Positions 11,871 to 25,200 of a stretch of DNA of 64,000 nt are shown here, piece after piece (the stretch's first letter is position 1; each line of letters begins with the position of its first letter). The notes under the pieces were generated by a model that was not told where the DNA came from, did no database searches, and saw nothing but the letters and a program-made list of their open reading frames with translations. The position numbers were made by a program, and so were the translations under genes. This stretch comes from Elymus sibiricus. Its lineage: Eukaryota > Streptophyta > Magnoliopsida > Poales > Poaceae. The stretch lies in the NCBI GenBank assembly GCA_039707655.1, contig CM077667.1:158204642-158268641 (forward strand). The letters run 5' to 3'.

Positions 11871-12361
11871 TGAGGGAGTCCTGGACTAAGGGGTCCTCGG
11901 GCCGCTAACCTATCTCCCAATAGGCCAGCTCGATGGGCCGCTCTCTAGCTATCACAGGAAGGGCCGGATACATCGAGACCCCACATTCCAGAAGAAAGCC
12001 GCGAAGGCGCGTCGTGCACTCCAAGTCAAGATGAGGAAATCGACATTTCCATCCTCGGCAGGAGACCTATCATGTGTAAACCCTAGGTACCCCCCCCCCC
12101 CCCCCGGTGTCTATATAAACCGAGAGGGTTTTAGAATGTAGGACAGAGAAACTCATCTAGGGTTTTAGCTAGTCGATCTCGAGGTAGATCAACTCTGTAA
12201 CCTTCATACCGTCAATATAATCGAGCAGGACGTAGGGTTTTACCTCCATAGGAGGGCCCGAACCTGGGTAAACATTGTCTCCTTCATCCCCTTGTTACCA
12301 TTGATCCTAGACTCACAGCTCAGGACCCCCTACCCGAGATCCACTGGTTTTGACACCGACA
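11871..12361 (+). repeat. 5' LTR of the Fatima-like element
   Basis: It runs from tgagggagtcctggactaag to ...ttgacaccgaca, 491 bp. A C-homopolymer at 12090-12105 is about 16 long here and much shorter in the 3' LTR, which accounts for the length difference. Confidence 0.93.
12112..12119 (+). promoter_or_regulatory. TATA box of the 5' LTR
   Basis: tatataaa lies mid-LTR, is present at the same place in the 3' LTR (about 42159-42166), and is followed by a conserved leader. It is the probable Pol II promoter of the element. Confidence 0.6.
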
Positions 12362-12380
12362 TTGGTGCTTTCATTGAGAG
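12362..12380 (+). other. Primer-binding site of the Fatima-like element
   Basis: ttggtgctttcattgagag begins directly at the LTR end. It is not the initiator-Met type; I did not assign the tRNA. Confidence 0.6.
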
Positions 12381-12406
12381 TTTCGCTGTGATTGCCAAAG
12401 GAATCG

Positions 12407-15400
12407 ATGGCTCGTGTTGTCATTAACGAAGTAGTCTGGAGCATGGACTCCTTCATCCCTGGACAGATCTTTGCTTTCGGCAGCATTGTGCTGCACGCTG
12501 ACCCGACCGGCTATCTGGGTCGGGTCGGGAGTTTCACCCCCGATCAAGAGGTCAGATTCGGGAACCTAGAGTTCTCTGTAGACTCGCTGGGCGATCTTTT
12601 GCTCACCGGGCTCGCAGTCTTATCCGACGCGCCCGAGAACTCCGAGGCCTGAGCCTCGGATTTCACTTTCGATCCCGTCCACGGGACCAGCCCCGGTGAT
12701 GATCTGGCTTTTAATCCGGATCCTGCTATAGCGCCAGGTGACTGGGCATCAGCTCCTGCCGAACACACTTCTTGTGCGGACGCATCGGAGGTTAACTCCG
12801 AAAGCGCTGAGCAAATTGACCCAATCGAGCTCTCGACACTCAACGAAGCTCTGGATCGGATCTTATCGATGAAAATTACTGATGACCCAACCCTGATCCA
12901 TGCTCAGATCGGCCTTGAGGCGGGTCAAGAAGAATTTTTCGTCCCACCCACCACCCACTTCATAGCCACTATCGAAGACTTAGCTGATATGTTGGACTAC
13001 GCCTCCGAGGAGGCAGAAGACATGGAGGAAAAGGATCGCGCTCCCGCCCCCGTCAACACCGGGCGATGGACTGCCACCTCCACCTACGACGTCTACATGG
13101 TGGATACTCCAGCCGATAACGGCGAGTGCACACCCGCAAATAATGGTGATGAATCGGGTGAAGCGCCATCAAGGCGCTGGAAACCGCGCAAACGATCAAA
13201 GACCAAAAAGGGAAGTGAAGCTATCGCTGGCACTGGGGAAAACGATACCCCGGAAGACCTCGGTGATCCCGTTATCCCCGAGCAGCCGCTAGAGGACCAG
13301 GAAAGGCTGGAGGACCAGCGCGACCCCGAAGATCCAAACGACTCCGAGGATGACAACTACCTCCCCCCTGTAGAGGAGGAGGATAGCCCGGAAGCCGAGG
13401 ACTTTTTCGTCCCCGAAGACCTTGAGGATCAGGAACGGTTTAGGAAACAGCTTATAGCTACTGCCCGAAGCCTAAAGGCGAAGGAACGGCAGCTCAAGGC
13501 CAAACAAGATACCCTCAATCATAGATGGACGAGGGTCCTGTCAGCCGAAGAGGAATACGGCACCGGTCTATTAGACCAACCCAAGAGCTATCCACGCCGA
13601 CGGCTGCTGCCACAATTCGATGACGTGCTCCCTAATACGCCGTCCCCCAAGCACACTCCATACGACCAGCCGGACTGCCCTCCCCGAGGACGAGATAGGA
13701 CGGCTGGCGATGCCGGTTACAGGCCGGCGATACCCCGCAGAAGGGGAAAAGAGCCAATGGAGCCTGAGGACAGGTACGACCTGCGACATGGCCTAGATTA
13801 TAGAACAGGCCGCACGACATCCATCTACGGATCTAGAGGGTACTCCCCCGGTAGACGGGACGAGTATTGGCCCTGGCTCGACCGAAACAATAGAGGTCAG
13901 GACCAAAACCGGGCCAGAACAGACGCCGACTACCGGCGCGATATAGCCCGGGTCAGAGGCGCTACCCACCCACTGTGTTTCACCGATGAGGTGATGCAGC
14001 ATCAGTTCCCGGAAGGGTTTAAACCCGTGAACATCGAGCAATATGACGGAACAACTGACCCAGCAGTGTGGATCGAGGATTTCCTCCTCCACATTCACAT
14101 GGCACGAGGATACGACCTCCACGCCATCAAGTACCTACCCCTTAAATTTAAGGGGCCAGCTCGGCACTGGTTAAATAGTCTCCCCAAAAACTCTATTGGG
14201 AGCTGGGGGATCTCGAGGATGCATTCCGATCTAACTTCCAGGGCACCTATGTACGGCCTCCGGACTCCTCCAACCTAAGCAATGTCGTCCAAAAGGCAGG
14301 AGAGTCCGCTCGACAATTCTGGAATCGGTTCTTGACCAAGAAAAACCAGATCGTCGATTGCCTAGATGCCGAGGCTATAGCCTCTTTCAGGCACAATATT
14401 CAGGACGAATGGCTAGCTCGCCAGCTCGGTCAGGATAAACCTAGGGCCATGTCTGCCCTTACATCACTCATGACCCACTTTTGCGCGGGCGAGGATAACT
14501 GGCTAGCGAGACGAAGCCACAACCACGAAGACCCCGGCACCTCCGAAGTCCGGGATGGAAACGGGAAACCGCGACGCAACAAAAATAAACGCCGACACAG
14601 CACTAGCGACGCTGACGACACGGACGTTAATGCCAGCTTCCGCAACCCTCGGTCCGGGCAGCGGAAGAAGCCTCCTAAAGGCAATCGCGACGGACCCACC
14701 TCGCTGGACAAAATCATGGAGAGGCCTTGCCAGATCCATGGCACTCAAGACAAGCCCACCAACCACACCAACCGTAACTGTTGGGTGTTCAAACAGGCCA
14801 GTAAACTCATAGCCAAAGAGCAAGGCAAGGGCCCACGAAGCGAGGACAACGAGGAGCCCCGCGGTCCAAGCAATGGAGGTCAGAAGCAGTTCCCTCCAGA
14901 GGTAAAGACTGTGAACATGATATACGCCACTCATATACCTAAAAAGGAGAGGAAGCGCGCCCTTCGAGAGGTCTACGCAGTAGAGCCTATAGCCCCAAAG
15001 TTTAACCCATGGTCGGCCTACCCGATCACTTTTGATCGACGAGATCACCCGACCAGTATCCGTCATGGGGGGTCGGCGGCCCTCGTCCTAGACCCCATTA
15101 TCGATGGGTACCACCTCACTAAAGTCCTAATGGACGAAGGAAGTAGCCTCAATCTGATTTACTCAGATACGGTGAAAAAGATGGGCATAAACCCATCAAG
15201 GATAAAGCCTAGCAACACTACCTTTAAAGGAGTGATCCCAGGTGTCGAAGCTCGGTGCACAGGCTCTCTTAGCCTGGAAGTACTATTCGGTTCGCCCGAC
15301 AACTTCTGCAGCGAGGACTTGATCTTGGACATTGTCCCCTTCCGCAGTGGTTATCATGCCCTGCTGGGCCGCACAGCGTTCGCTCGCTTTAATGCCATCC

Positions 15401-15594
15401 CACACTACGCATACCTCAAACTCAAGATGCCCGGTCCCAAGGGGGTCATTACTGTCAACGGCAACATAGAGCGTTCCCTTCGAACGGAGGAACATGCATT
15501 GGCCCTGGCAGCCGAATTCCATTACAAGGACGATCGGCGAACACCGAAATCTACCATAAAGGCATGTAAGGTTGACAAACGAACTCGGTCTTAG
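12407..15594 (+). pseudogene. Gypsy gag and retropepsin-like polyprotein, broken by one stop and one frameshift
   Basis: The likely start is the ATG at 12407 (MARVVINEVVW), shortly after the primer-binding site. The same frame continues past a TGA at 12650-12652 to 14278. An acidic stretch lies at about 13000-13450. The capsid-type Retrotrans_gag domain follows at about 13990-14400 (FPEGFKPVNIEQYDGTTDP, RHWLNSLPKNSI). One extra base near 14205-14215 shifts the frame, and coding resumes with SARQFWNRFLTKKNQI in the frame that ends at 15594. The C-terminal part carries a retropepsin-like segment at about 15070-15400, with VLMDEGSSLNLIYS where the usual core is D-G/S-G, then YHALLGRTAFARF. The D-E-G-S core may be inactive. 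No RT follows. The breaks make this copy non-coding. Confidence 0.85.
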
Positions 15595-16903
15595 TCCGAA
15601 CTCCAAGAATCTTCTCCTCCCCAGAAATAGGGACACGCTCCCCATTGCACAGCCCTAATGCCCATCATACACGTGCCGAGAAGGCACAACTTTGCACTCA
15701 AGATTCCATGGGCAGCAATGGGGAACAACTATCAAAGGGTAAGTGTTCGGCTGGACCGAACTACTACCAGTACACATCCTCGGACATATCACAGGTACCG
15801 TCAAGGACCTGTTAAAGCATAAATCTCACCCACCCTTCGGCAACTTCTCAAGATCTTCTTCCCAAAGTTTGCTCGCCGATAGCATCACCCTTAAAGGAAC
15901 ACAACTCCCTAGGAGGCACAGGAGCATATTGGTGACAGGGCACATCGAGGACGTCAAGCCATCAATCAAAGACCCCTGGCACAACCTCTCCTCTATAAAT
16001 TTTATATTTCATCTTCAAATACCTATAAACAGTTGCTTCGGCAATTTGAGCTATAAGAATTATTGAGCAAATACAAGACCATTATATATGGCCACTTCAT
16101 TGTATTTTATACATACTCTGTTCTTGACAACGCCTCTTGCGCAACTGCTCGGTATACATTATGATGCAACTGGCTAATAGACCGGGGGCTCGAATTTAAA
16201 AAATCGCCCTGAGCATCACCCCATCACAACTGGTCATGTGTTCGGCGTCTTGGATTTTGCTTTATATGCATCGGATCCGAACTATGTCTTGGGTCAATAG
16301 TTGGGTTGCCCGGCTCCTATGCTTGCCCTCTTACGTTCCGCTCGTTCGGCTAAAAGGGCAAAGGGAGAACCATTGTGATTGTGTTTCCAGCTCGCCTGGT
16401 CAAGCACCTCAGGGGAGAAAGCCAAAAACTGACCGTCATAGTAAGCGAGAACCGGTCTGCAAATCCGAGCATAAGTGTCATACTACAAAATCAATAGAGG
16501 TTATTCCATTTTATACGATGGGTTTCGTCCTTGTACAAACCATGTGATGCTGGCTTCGGCCCCGATACATCCGAACATCACAACACACTGGGGGCTAGTT
16601 ATCGGCCCCCGAATTTTTTATGCTCCTACGGCTAAGTGAAAGCAATAAAGCATGATAATCCGATTGCCTTGTCCCCTTCGCGCTACCGCCTTCGGGCACC
16701 GATACCTCGGCTAAAGGTCACAGTGCGGAGGCAGAGACACCTCGCGTAGTATCTACGTGGGGGCTGAAGCCGACGACTCGCAACTTTCAAATTAAACGGC
16801 CACATGGGAGTCAAAATAAATATTACAAACTTATAAGACGTGATAAACCATGCAACGTTAATTATAAATCATTAAAAAGTCTTCGGACATATTACAAACG
16901 CGC
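15595..16903. other. Non-coding internal region of the Fatima-like element, with PPT-like G runs
   Basis: No recognisable domain lies between the gag-protease stop and the 3' end of the antisense ORF. G-rich tracts ctgggggctag (about 16589) and cgtgggggctga (about 16758) resemble the true polypurine tract before the 3' LTR (41905-41926). They could be internal PPT copies. Short open frames here have no homology I can name. Confidence 0.55.
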
Positions 16904-17638
16904 TCATTCATACAAAACGTCTTTGGAGCATTGGGCCTCTATTGCCCGAGCACCCTCCATCACTGCGGAGAAGTATAGCTCGGGGCGCCTATGCCCCTTT
17001 CCAGGAGGCGGGGGTGCGTTGGCCATCTCGGTCGGCTTGAGCTTCGGCCAGTGCACCATGGTCTTTGCAAAGGCCATCCGAGCTCCCTTGATGCATGTAG
17101 AACGCTTTAGCGCGTCAATCCGAGGCGCAGCATCGCATAGTTTCTGCACCAAGCCGAAGTAGCTACTCGGCAACGGCTTTTCAGGCCACAGCCGGATGCA
17201 AAGATCCTTCATGGCCGGCTCCGCCATTCTGTGCAGCTCCACCAGTTGCTTCATCTGCTTGATCAGGAGAGGAGAGCGCTCGGGGGACTCAAATTGTGCC
17301 CAGAATAGCCGAGCCTCATCATCCTCCTCCCACGAAGCATAAAACTTGTTCGCGTCCGCTGCACTCTTCTGGAGATCCGCACAGACGCCTGAGGAACGCC
17401 ACACCTAGGTGAGCAAAGCAAACCTGCTACCACCAAAGGCGCATTGTAGTGAATACGGCTTACCATCTGTGACAGCCTTGACTTGGCGAACCTCCTCTTC
17501 AAAGGACAGCCTGTCCACCCGCTCCCTCTGGAGCTCGGATTTTAGTGCGGCTAGCTCAGCGGCTTGTTCTTTACCCTTTTGCTCAAGGGCCTCGCACTTC
17601 GTGCCGGCATCCTTGAGCTCTTGCTGCACCTCCTCCAA
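16904..17638 (-). pseudogene. Antisense additional ORF of the Fatima-like element, C-terminal part
   Basis: On the minus strand a coiled-coil-rich segment (17638 to about 17465: EVQQELKDAGTKCEALEQKG, AALKSELQRERVDRLSFEEE) continues in the same frame into GGSRFALLT. After an in-frame TAG at 17405-17407 it reads VWRSSGVCADLQKSAADANK, WPEKPLPSSYFGLVQKL and GKGHRRPELYFSAVMEGAR, ending at 16904. This is the usual C-terminus of the large hypothetical proteins that grass databases hold next to the Transposase_28 (putative gypsy type transposon) domain. The N-terminal part is at 39474-41337. The left end at 17638 is cut where the nested long-LTR element begins. Function unknown. An alternative reading, a 59-bp intron at 17405-17463, is less likely because coding similarity seems to run through it. 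Confidence 0.75.
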
Positions 17639-20600
17639 TGGCAAGCCAATGAGTACTTAGAATGTACTCGCAAGCAACCCATGTTTGGAACAAGGTTCAA
17701 CGGAGCATGATATAGCACTAAGTAGGTAATTTTTGCAGAAAGCTAATTTTAAGTGCAATGATATGATCAAGTAACCTTAAGAAAACATGCATCAACTGTT
17801 GACAGGTATTCATGTGAACAAATCTGAGTTATCATCATAAGCAGGGGTTGAACATCTCATGTTCTTCATCATGCCAAGTCATCGGACTTAGCTCAAGTAT
17901 CACCTTTATCACCAACACACACACACCAGTTTGTGACAACATTTGGATGTAGCACAAGAGCGGTCATCCAATTGTCCTTGACCGTGGACACGGCTATTCG
18001 AATAGTTTTACACTCTGCAGAGGTTGCACACTTTACCCACAAGACTCGGGGAACTTCCGTGTCATCCACGACTCGCGGTATATTACATACCCGAGGTAAG
18101 CACCCGAACATTGCCTTTCCCCTAGCGATACTAAACACAGAGTCCACTCGTTGGTGACATCCCTCATGATATACATCACACGTATCATCCATGAGGGCAC
18201 GCAACGGTGTGCCCGGTGCCTGTAAAGACAGCGCATGAAAGTCCATTCCGGTATGACCCCGTATCGAGAGTGACCACTTCACTCCCGTCACTAGTAATGC
18301 AGGCTCTATGCTAGTACCCACCAAGGTAATCAACAAAGCCCCTTCCCATATAGGGGTAGAGTGGTTGTACATGTAAGGTTGGAATAACGGTCGCAACTTA
18401 CACCAATCCGTTTTCGAAAACCACACACACACACTTGCTCCAGTACACCACTTCTTTATCAAGTGGCTACCTAGCTCATCATCATCTCCCTCGGGCATTA
18501 GTGGCACCCGACGAGGTTTTCGAAAAGCCTTTGAAATCATTTTGTTTCCATCACCATGCATATTCCCGATCCCACTTGCGTAGCAACTACTAGCAACCTA
18601 GCTACTCCCACCCGCACAACCCTCATAAGGATGGTAGGGTCATGCACGATGCAAGTATCAACGGTAAAGTGTCGGAGGCATCCCACCGAAGGGGGAACAC
18701 CATATCCACATGATCAATTCATCGAAACGGATAGTGCTATATGACATGCATGAAAAAGCTTCTTAACATGGTCAAAGGGCTGCTTGCCTGGCTTAGCAAC
18801 GTCTTCGGGGTCTTCACACGCTTCTCGTCCAACTCCGAGCACTTCCTCTATTTCGTCAACTATCGCCGGAAACAACCGCAATAAGCAACACAACAAGCAG
18901 AAAATAAAAGTGCTCTATAAATAGGAGATTTATTTTCCTTGGACACCTCTGGCCACAAGAAAAATAACCAAGGAGGTTTTATTGGACCTGGATCAAGGGA
19001 GATTTTTGAATGGGGAAAATGAATGAAATGATGATCCTATTAGAAGTCTACAGAAAATGTTTTTATTAAAATGGGTGAATGCACCTATTAAATAGGGCAT
19101 GAATTTAGAAGCTTTTAGGAATTGGTTCTACTGGGTTTGGAGTTGGTATGAATATTCTAGGGATTTGCAAAGTGGGTCATATATGAAGAAATGGTACAAT
19201 AATTGACTTAGCAGAATAGGTCTAAGGAAAAATGTTCACATCCTAAGACATGATTTTATATGCACCTAGGAATTTGAATCACTGCATTTGGAGCTATAAT
19301 GAATGCCCTAGGGATTTTATAAAGTGGCCTCTAATAGTTCAAATTGGAATTTCAATTTGAACAGCACAAAATCTTGTGGTAGAAAAATATGGAAGTGGCA
19401 CCAGTAAATAGGTGGCATTTTTAGGAGGATGTAGAAATTTGAATCATCAAATTTGGAAGCCATATGAATTTACTATGGATTTTACAAATCTGTGAAGAAA
19501 TAGAAAAAATGGAAAAAGGGAATATACCCTTTGGGTTATACCGCGCACAGTGCGCAGATCCGGAGTTGGGCCGGCCCAGTGGCTCGGCCTGGCGGAGGAA
19601 CGGCGACGCCGGTTGCGTACTCCAGGGAGTACGTCTTCTCGACGGGGAGACGCCTTAAGCGGAAGGCGCGGCCACTTAAACGGGGGGTGGCCCGGGCCTT
19701 AGAGGCTGACCGGTAGGCCCCGCTGGCAGGGTCTCCCTCCACCTCCCGCCAGCATAAGGGAGGACAGAGGAGCCCGACCGAGCGCCGGCCGGCGCCCGCC
19801 CCGGTGGCTCCGGCCACCTCTGGCGGCGCCCCGGCCACCGGTGAGATCGGGGCGAAGGGCCGCACCCCCTGGGGGTCCTTTCCTTCGCCGGGAAGTGCCA
19901 GTTCGAGCGCGGCCTTACCCGCGGCGGATTCCGACGAGGACGGCCATGGAGCTCGGTGCTCCGGCCATCAGAGGAGGAAATGATGAGCGAGGGAGGGTGG
20001 TGGTGGAACTAGAGTTGCCCTGGCAGCATTTTTAGGAGAGGAGAGGGCCGGACCCAGGTGAATTTGGCCGGGGCCGAGGTGGTGCCATGGCGGCCATGGG
20101 GAGGGTTGGAGGGTAAGGGAGGGCGAGGGGGCCGGTCCAGGAGGGGTCTAGGAGGGAGTGAGAGCTAGAAGGGATAAGTGGGGGGGCTCGGGGGAAGGTC
20201 AATGCAGGAGGGCGACGAAGGGAGAGATCGGGTGCGCCTCGGATGCGCCTTGGGCGCGGCGAGCATGCACGCCAGAGGGGTTTTGGAGGTTTGCGCATGT
20301 CAGGGAGGGGCGTGCGAGGTCAAGGGGAGATGCCCGGCGTGCTGGGGCACTCTGTCGCTGCCGGACGCAAGCTACATGGCAACGACAAGCGGCAGAGCAC
20401 CGTTTCTGCATGCTGGCTGTGTGGTCACCACGCCAAAGGTTGTCCATGTTGGCTTTTTGGTCGGCCAAAGCTGTCTGGCGTGTGAGGCACGCATGGTAAA
20501 GCTGTTTGGAGAGGTTTGGTCCCGTATGAAGCTGGTTGGAATTGGTTTCTACTGAGAGTAAGTTTGCAGAAGCAAAATAAGGGCTTAGAAAAAGGGTTTT

Positions 20601-22119
20601 TACTGGAGTGCTTAAGAGGTTAAATGTTGTCTGGGTGGCTTAGGTATGGGAGGACTACAAGTACACCAAATTGTAGCTCAGGGAGATGAGTCTACAGGGT
20701 ACTTGTAGTTCAACACCACAATTTCTGCCAAAAACTAGTTTTAGAGGTACTGCTCATATTTTCCACATGAGCATGCCATATTTGGGTTTGCAAATGTGCA
20801 TTAACATGCCATAGGTGTTGTGGTAAAACTTGGGGGCAGTTGCATGCATAAAAAATGGGAGAGAGGAAGAAAGGGCATGCCAAGGCTGTCCAAACAGTAA
20901 AAATAAGGGGTTTTACCCACCAATAATTGAGTTGAGGCCCAGGATTTCTTACTGGAGTTAAAAATAGGTATGTGAGTGACTGTGGTAAAATTTTGGAGGC
21001 AAGGAGAATAGAGAAAGGGGGTCAAACAGGTCTCTTTACAGCATAAGCAGAAGTGTTTGATGATGATTTGGCTAAGCAAATGGGGTTTGCTTGACATGAG
21101 ATTTAACAGGATGAAAATATAGGTAGAATTAGAGAGGATCACCAAGGTTGAGGAGTTTTGAAGAAGGATCACAATGTAACTTTGTAAAACCCTAGAAATC
21201 AACAGAATCAGATTTCTGTAGATCTAGGCATGCATTTCACTTCCCACAAATCCACCACTTGGTGTGGTATCATTATTTGGGGTTTAGCACATGCCCACAA
21301 AGTTTGGGGTCAAGGGAAGAAACTTCATAATGTAAAGTTGTTCAAATTTGGCTCTGGACAGGAATGGTTTTGGAATATTTTGATGAAACAAATCAATTGG
21401 GATTGAGATGAAACTTTGCAAGATCATCACATATGACATGTGTGACTTGCTGGAATTTTCTTGGAATTTATTGAGAATATTTCTTATAGAAATATTTCAC
21501 AAGCTTGATTTGGACAGAAAGGGTCTTGAGGGGTTTTTTCCCATGATTTTGAACATGACATGTGTTGAAACTCGTATATATGGAAAATATATATCCACTG
21601 AGTTTCCCTAAATTTTCTCAAATATTTTGAAAGCATTTAAATAATTTTTCCCTATAAAAGACCATTTCTGGCCTTAAGAAAAAGCCTTTAAATAAAATAG
21701 GAAAATAATCTTTAAACAATAATATTTTGTGTTCTTGGGAAGTTATATATATAGTAGGTTCCAAATAAATCTTTTGGGACAAAACAATCCACCCAATTTG
21801 AGGACTTGTAGTACAAACCTCAATTCAGGGGTTTCTGAAAACCTAAATTAAATAAATACTTTTTGGCCAAAATAATATTTGATAAAAATAGTTTTAGGTC
21901 CTATACACATGGCATGATCATTGGACCAGAGTTGGGATCAAGGAAAAGAGTTCTTGAGGGTAGGAGGGAGTTTTATGAATACAGAGCACTAGCAAGCAAT
22001 CAAACAAGCAAGCAAATAGCACACAAGCCAAGCATTCGTATGCACCCAAAAAGTTTTAATTGGCCCTAATTTTTGAGTCATGTTAACTTAGTCATGAGGC
22101 AAATCACAAGGTGTGACAG
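17639..22119 (-). repeat. 3' LTR of the LARD-like element, 3'-truncated
   Basis: On the minus strand it runs from TGTCACACCTTGTG at 22119 down to GGCTTGCCA at 17639, where homology to the other LTR stops at the junction with the antisense ORF. The counterpart continues about 316 bp further (26302-26617). It contains a GC-rich block (19540-20560) and an open frame of 222 codons (17893-18561), neither with a recognised domain. The 800 bp at about 20956-21755 are absent from the other LTR. Confidence 0.85.
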
Positions 22120-22137
22120 ACCTACCCCCCTTACAAG
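22120..22137 (-). other. Polypurine tract of the LARD-like element
   Basis: The minus strand reads TTGTAAGGGGGGTAGGTC immediately before the LTR start. This is the expected plus-strand primer and it fixes the orientation of the element. Confidence 0.75.
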
Positions 22138-22161
22138 AATCTCGTCCCCGAGATTCCTAGG

Positions 22162-22290
22162 CTAGGTGTAGAAAGGATGTGAAAATCCAGGAGTGAGGTA
22201 GTCTTCACGTTCCCATGTGGCTTCTTCTTTGATGTGATTGCTCCATTGGATCTTGAAGTGCTTGGTGATATAGCTCGAGTGCATCATTGT
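22162..22290 (-). pseudogene. Chromodomain-like end of a Gypsy polyprotein
   Basis: The minus-strand frame reads YITKHFKIQWSNHIKEEA then TWEREDYLTPGFSHPFYT and stops at 22162-22164, 25 bp before the polypurine tract. The pattern W-S-N-H-x-x-x-E-A-T-W-E is the C-terminal half of an integrase-linked chromodomain, which in chromoviruses sits at the end of Pol. The upstream frame is broken within 40 codons. This is the only clear pol remnant in the element. Confidence 0.7.
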
Positions 22291-25200
22291 CTTCATCTAA
22301 GGGTGAATGGGGTTCTTGCAAGGGCCTGGCTTGCGTCTGTATTCCAAAGTCGGAATACGTAGTAAGGTAGTGTGTCTGTGGGCTAGTAACGGGTTTACGC
22401 ACGCTGGTTAGTGACATCTAGATGTCTTGGGTTAGAATAGAAGGGGTCAAGGTTGTAGCTTCCCATTGTCGGGGAAGCCCTTGTCTTCCTTAAGGCAGGG
22501 AATCTTCAGTCATAGGTGGTCTTCATCCTTGAGAGTGTTGAAGCGTGTCAACGTAGGCCTCTTGTCGATACCTTCTGTCTGAGTAAGTTGCCCAGGTATG
22601 TTCTTCATTCGTCTTCGACCATTTGTCTTCATCGTCATGGACGCACGTTTCTGGCGGGTCTTCGAGTGTTTGGTCTACTGGTCTCTCCGTAGCCATTGAG
22701 GGAAGGTCTGGGCTGAGTCTCGTCCTTAAGACTAAGCTTATAGACTTCGCGTCAAAATGGGTTCTGCCATCTAGAAGGTTTCTGAGGGGTTCTAAATAAG
22801 CTGACTATCCAGAGTATAGAACAGCCATCTAATTCCCCCAGGTCTGAGGCTTGGCAAGTGGGGTGAACTACCCTTCACAGGTGTTTCACCATGATCCAGT
22901 CGGGTTCACGTCCTTGATTGAACCAAAAAGGGGGCTAATAATGAAGTCGTGGCAGTCGTTCCACTCCGTTCCAGGCATCTAAAAGGAGTAGGGATGTCAT
23001 GCTCAACGTACACCTTCAGGGTGGTGGAGTGAGTGGTGTTATCAGCTCCTCGGTTCCTTCCTAGTCAGGAACTAATAGGTGATTGTTAAGACAAGGGGGC
23101 TTTATAATCCTCTTGATGTGCAAGGGCTTCATCGTGCTTGGACGTTGGTGCTTCATGGTATAGTCTAGTTGATGTAGTCGGTCGAGGAGCGGTGGTTGGC
23201 TTCTCCTGCTTCTTCTTCTTCGTCGTGACTTCTCAACCGCAGTGGCTCTTCATCTTGCTTGGGTAGGAATGTCTTCTGCCATAGGGTGGGTACTTCAAGT
23301 AGTCCAACCCTTTTCAAGGTGGAGCCTTATACTTGAGAGGCATGGTAGTTGGTGTTCCTGGGGCTGGTCCAAACTGGACTAAGGTGTTCCTTCTCTTATT
23401 GGGTAAATAAGTATGTCATCCCGGAGGGTAACTACCTATTCCCCCAAGTATCACATAAACACATTGCTCATGGAATATGTGAGAGGAGCGGGCATTTGCT
23501 CCGGATGGTAACTAGTACCAAGGGTTTGTGGTCAAACCTAATACAGGTCTTCGTGGCCACCTTCCTTTTGAACAGGATTGGTGGTGGCTGAGGTGGAGTA
23601 TCGACCATGGTCTAAGGACTTATAGTCCAAGGCCTATGGTCATAATCCGACCGTGTTACGGCCCGGTGAAGCTTAGGGGGTTTCAAGGAGCTTAGGATGT
23701 GAGTGAACGTCTATCACCTTATCCTTGAGCAGAGTTCTTAGATGCCAATAGTATTACCTATTGCTCCAAACAAAATCACCCTATCTCATTGAAGGTATCA
23801 TCTCATATAAGTCAACTCCAACATCACTCATGCTATTCAACTCCAAAGTTTGAGAGAAGGACTAAACCAAAATCTCATATGTTATTCTACAGCTAACTCA
23901 AATATATCCCTATGTAAAAATCCTCGGGAAGGCATACAAGCTGCTAAGCTTGGTTGTGACACTGCAAATCCAAGTGTTCAGCTAATATATCCTAGGTCTA
24001 AGGTATAGCATCTCTATGCTAAGGAAACACGTAACATACCAATCCAAGATCTCATTTCCTTCCTATGAATCCAATTTAATCGATCCACGAATACCATCCA
24101 ACATCACATGTTCCATTACTGCTACAGATCCAATACTAGTGATTGTTCCATGTATTCCCTAGAGTCCCTAAAATCCCCAATTTCTAGAAAGATCTATCTC
24201 ATCTCAATACAACCAACAATTCACATCATGATTAATTAGTAAACTCCGATGTTAGGTGCATATGGATCCTTGAATCAATTCTGACAACCATCCACTATTC
24301 CTAGTTTGTCTTCCACCGAGAAACATGGTATCAAGATCAAGATCATCGGACTAAATCCAAATTACTCCGAACCATGTAGCTTGATTAATCATGAGCACCT
24401 ATTAGAATCACCTATTTAAATCCAAGGTTTACATCTAGTAAGAATTCCCTACTAGTTACTCTAGTCACTAACATATCACCATCAATCCACTGTCAACATT
24501 ACTTGCCAAAGTCAAGTCATTAATCCACCAAAAAATTAGGCTTGTGGTTACAATCGCCCTACTAAATCCAAATTGACTCAAGGGAGAAGTAAGTTATGCT
24601 ACTCTATCAACTTGATCCACCAAGTCCACTCACCAACATAAAAGTCTCGTAGTCCACCAAAGGGTCCCAACTACTTCCTCAAGACATCTATTACAACCTC
24701 GTCAAATTATTAGCCTACTAGTTATACATCCTCAGAACAATCTTCCCTATGGCATCATCAGTTCAAGTGCTGGCTTAGGGATGTAATGTGTTTGTTCACT
24801 ATGATCACTAGTCCCGTAATGAACCCAGCGGTAAGCAGGGGTTATTGATGCTCATCAGGTGATCTGGCTAATCCGTGTATTAAACACGTGATCAGAGGTT
24901 TGAGCTGGGGTAGCTTGTGAGGTCTAGGTTTGTCTAGGGAGGGTTTTCCAATCTTGAGGGGAAAAGCATAACTCTACGGGGTTGCGTTTGGTTGAGTACA
25001 TTGTAGTCGAAGTCTTCGGTGTCAGTTGTTTGTCGAGGTGGATGCTTGGTGCATCTGGTCTTGCTGGTCTTCAGTTGACGAGAGGGGGAAGAGGGAAAGT
25101 AGCATAGAGGAGCGTGCCTAAGGGGGTGGTATAGTGCAAGTGCAATCAAACAAGTGCCGAAAAGGCAAAACACACTTATTAAGATAAGGTGGGTGCTTAG

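Noticed and set aside
17405..17463. A 59-bp intron in the antisense ORF C-terminus
   Set aside because: GT and AG are present, but the frame and apparent family similarity run through it. A single TAG stop is simpler.
19464..20555. GC-rich open frames repeated at 28388-29529
   Set aside because: They lie in both copies of the LARD-like LTR and differ by frameshifts between copies. They are not genes.
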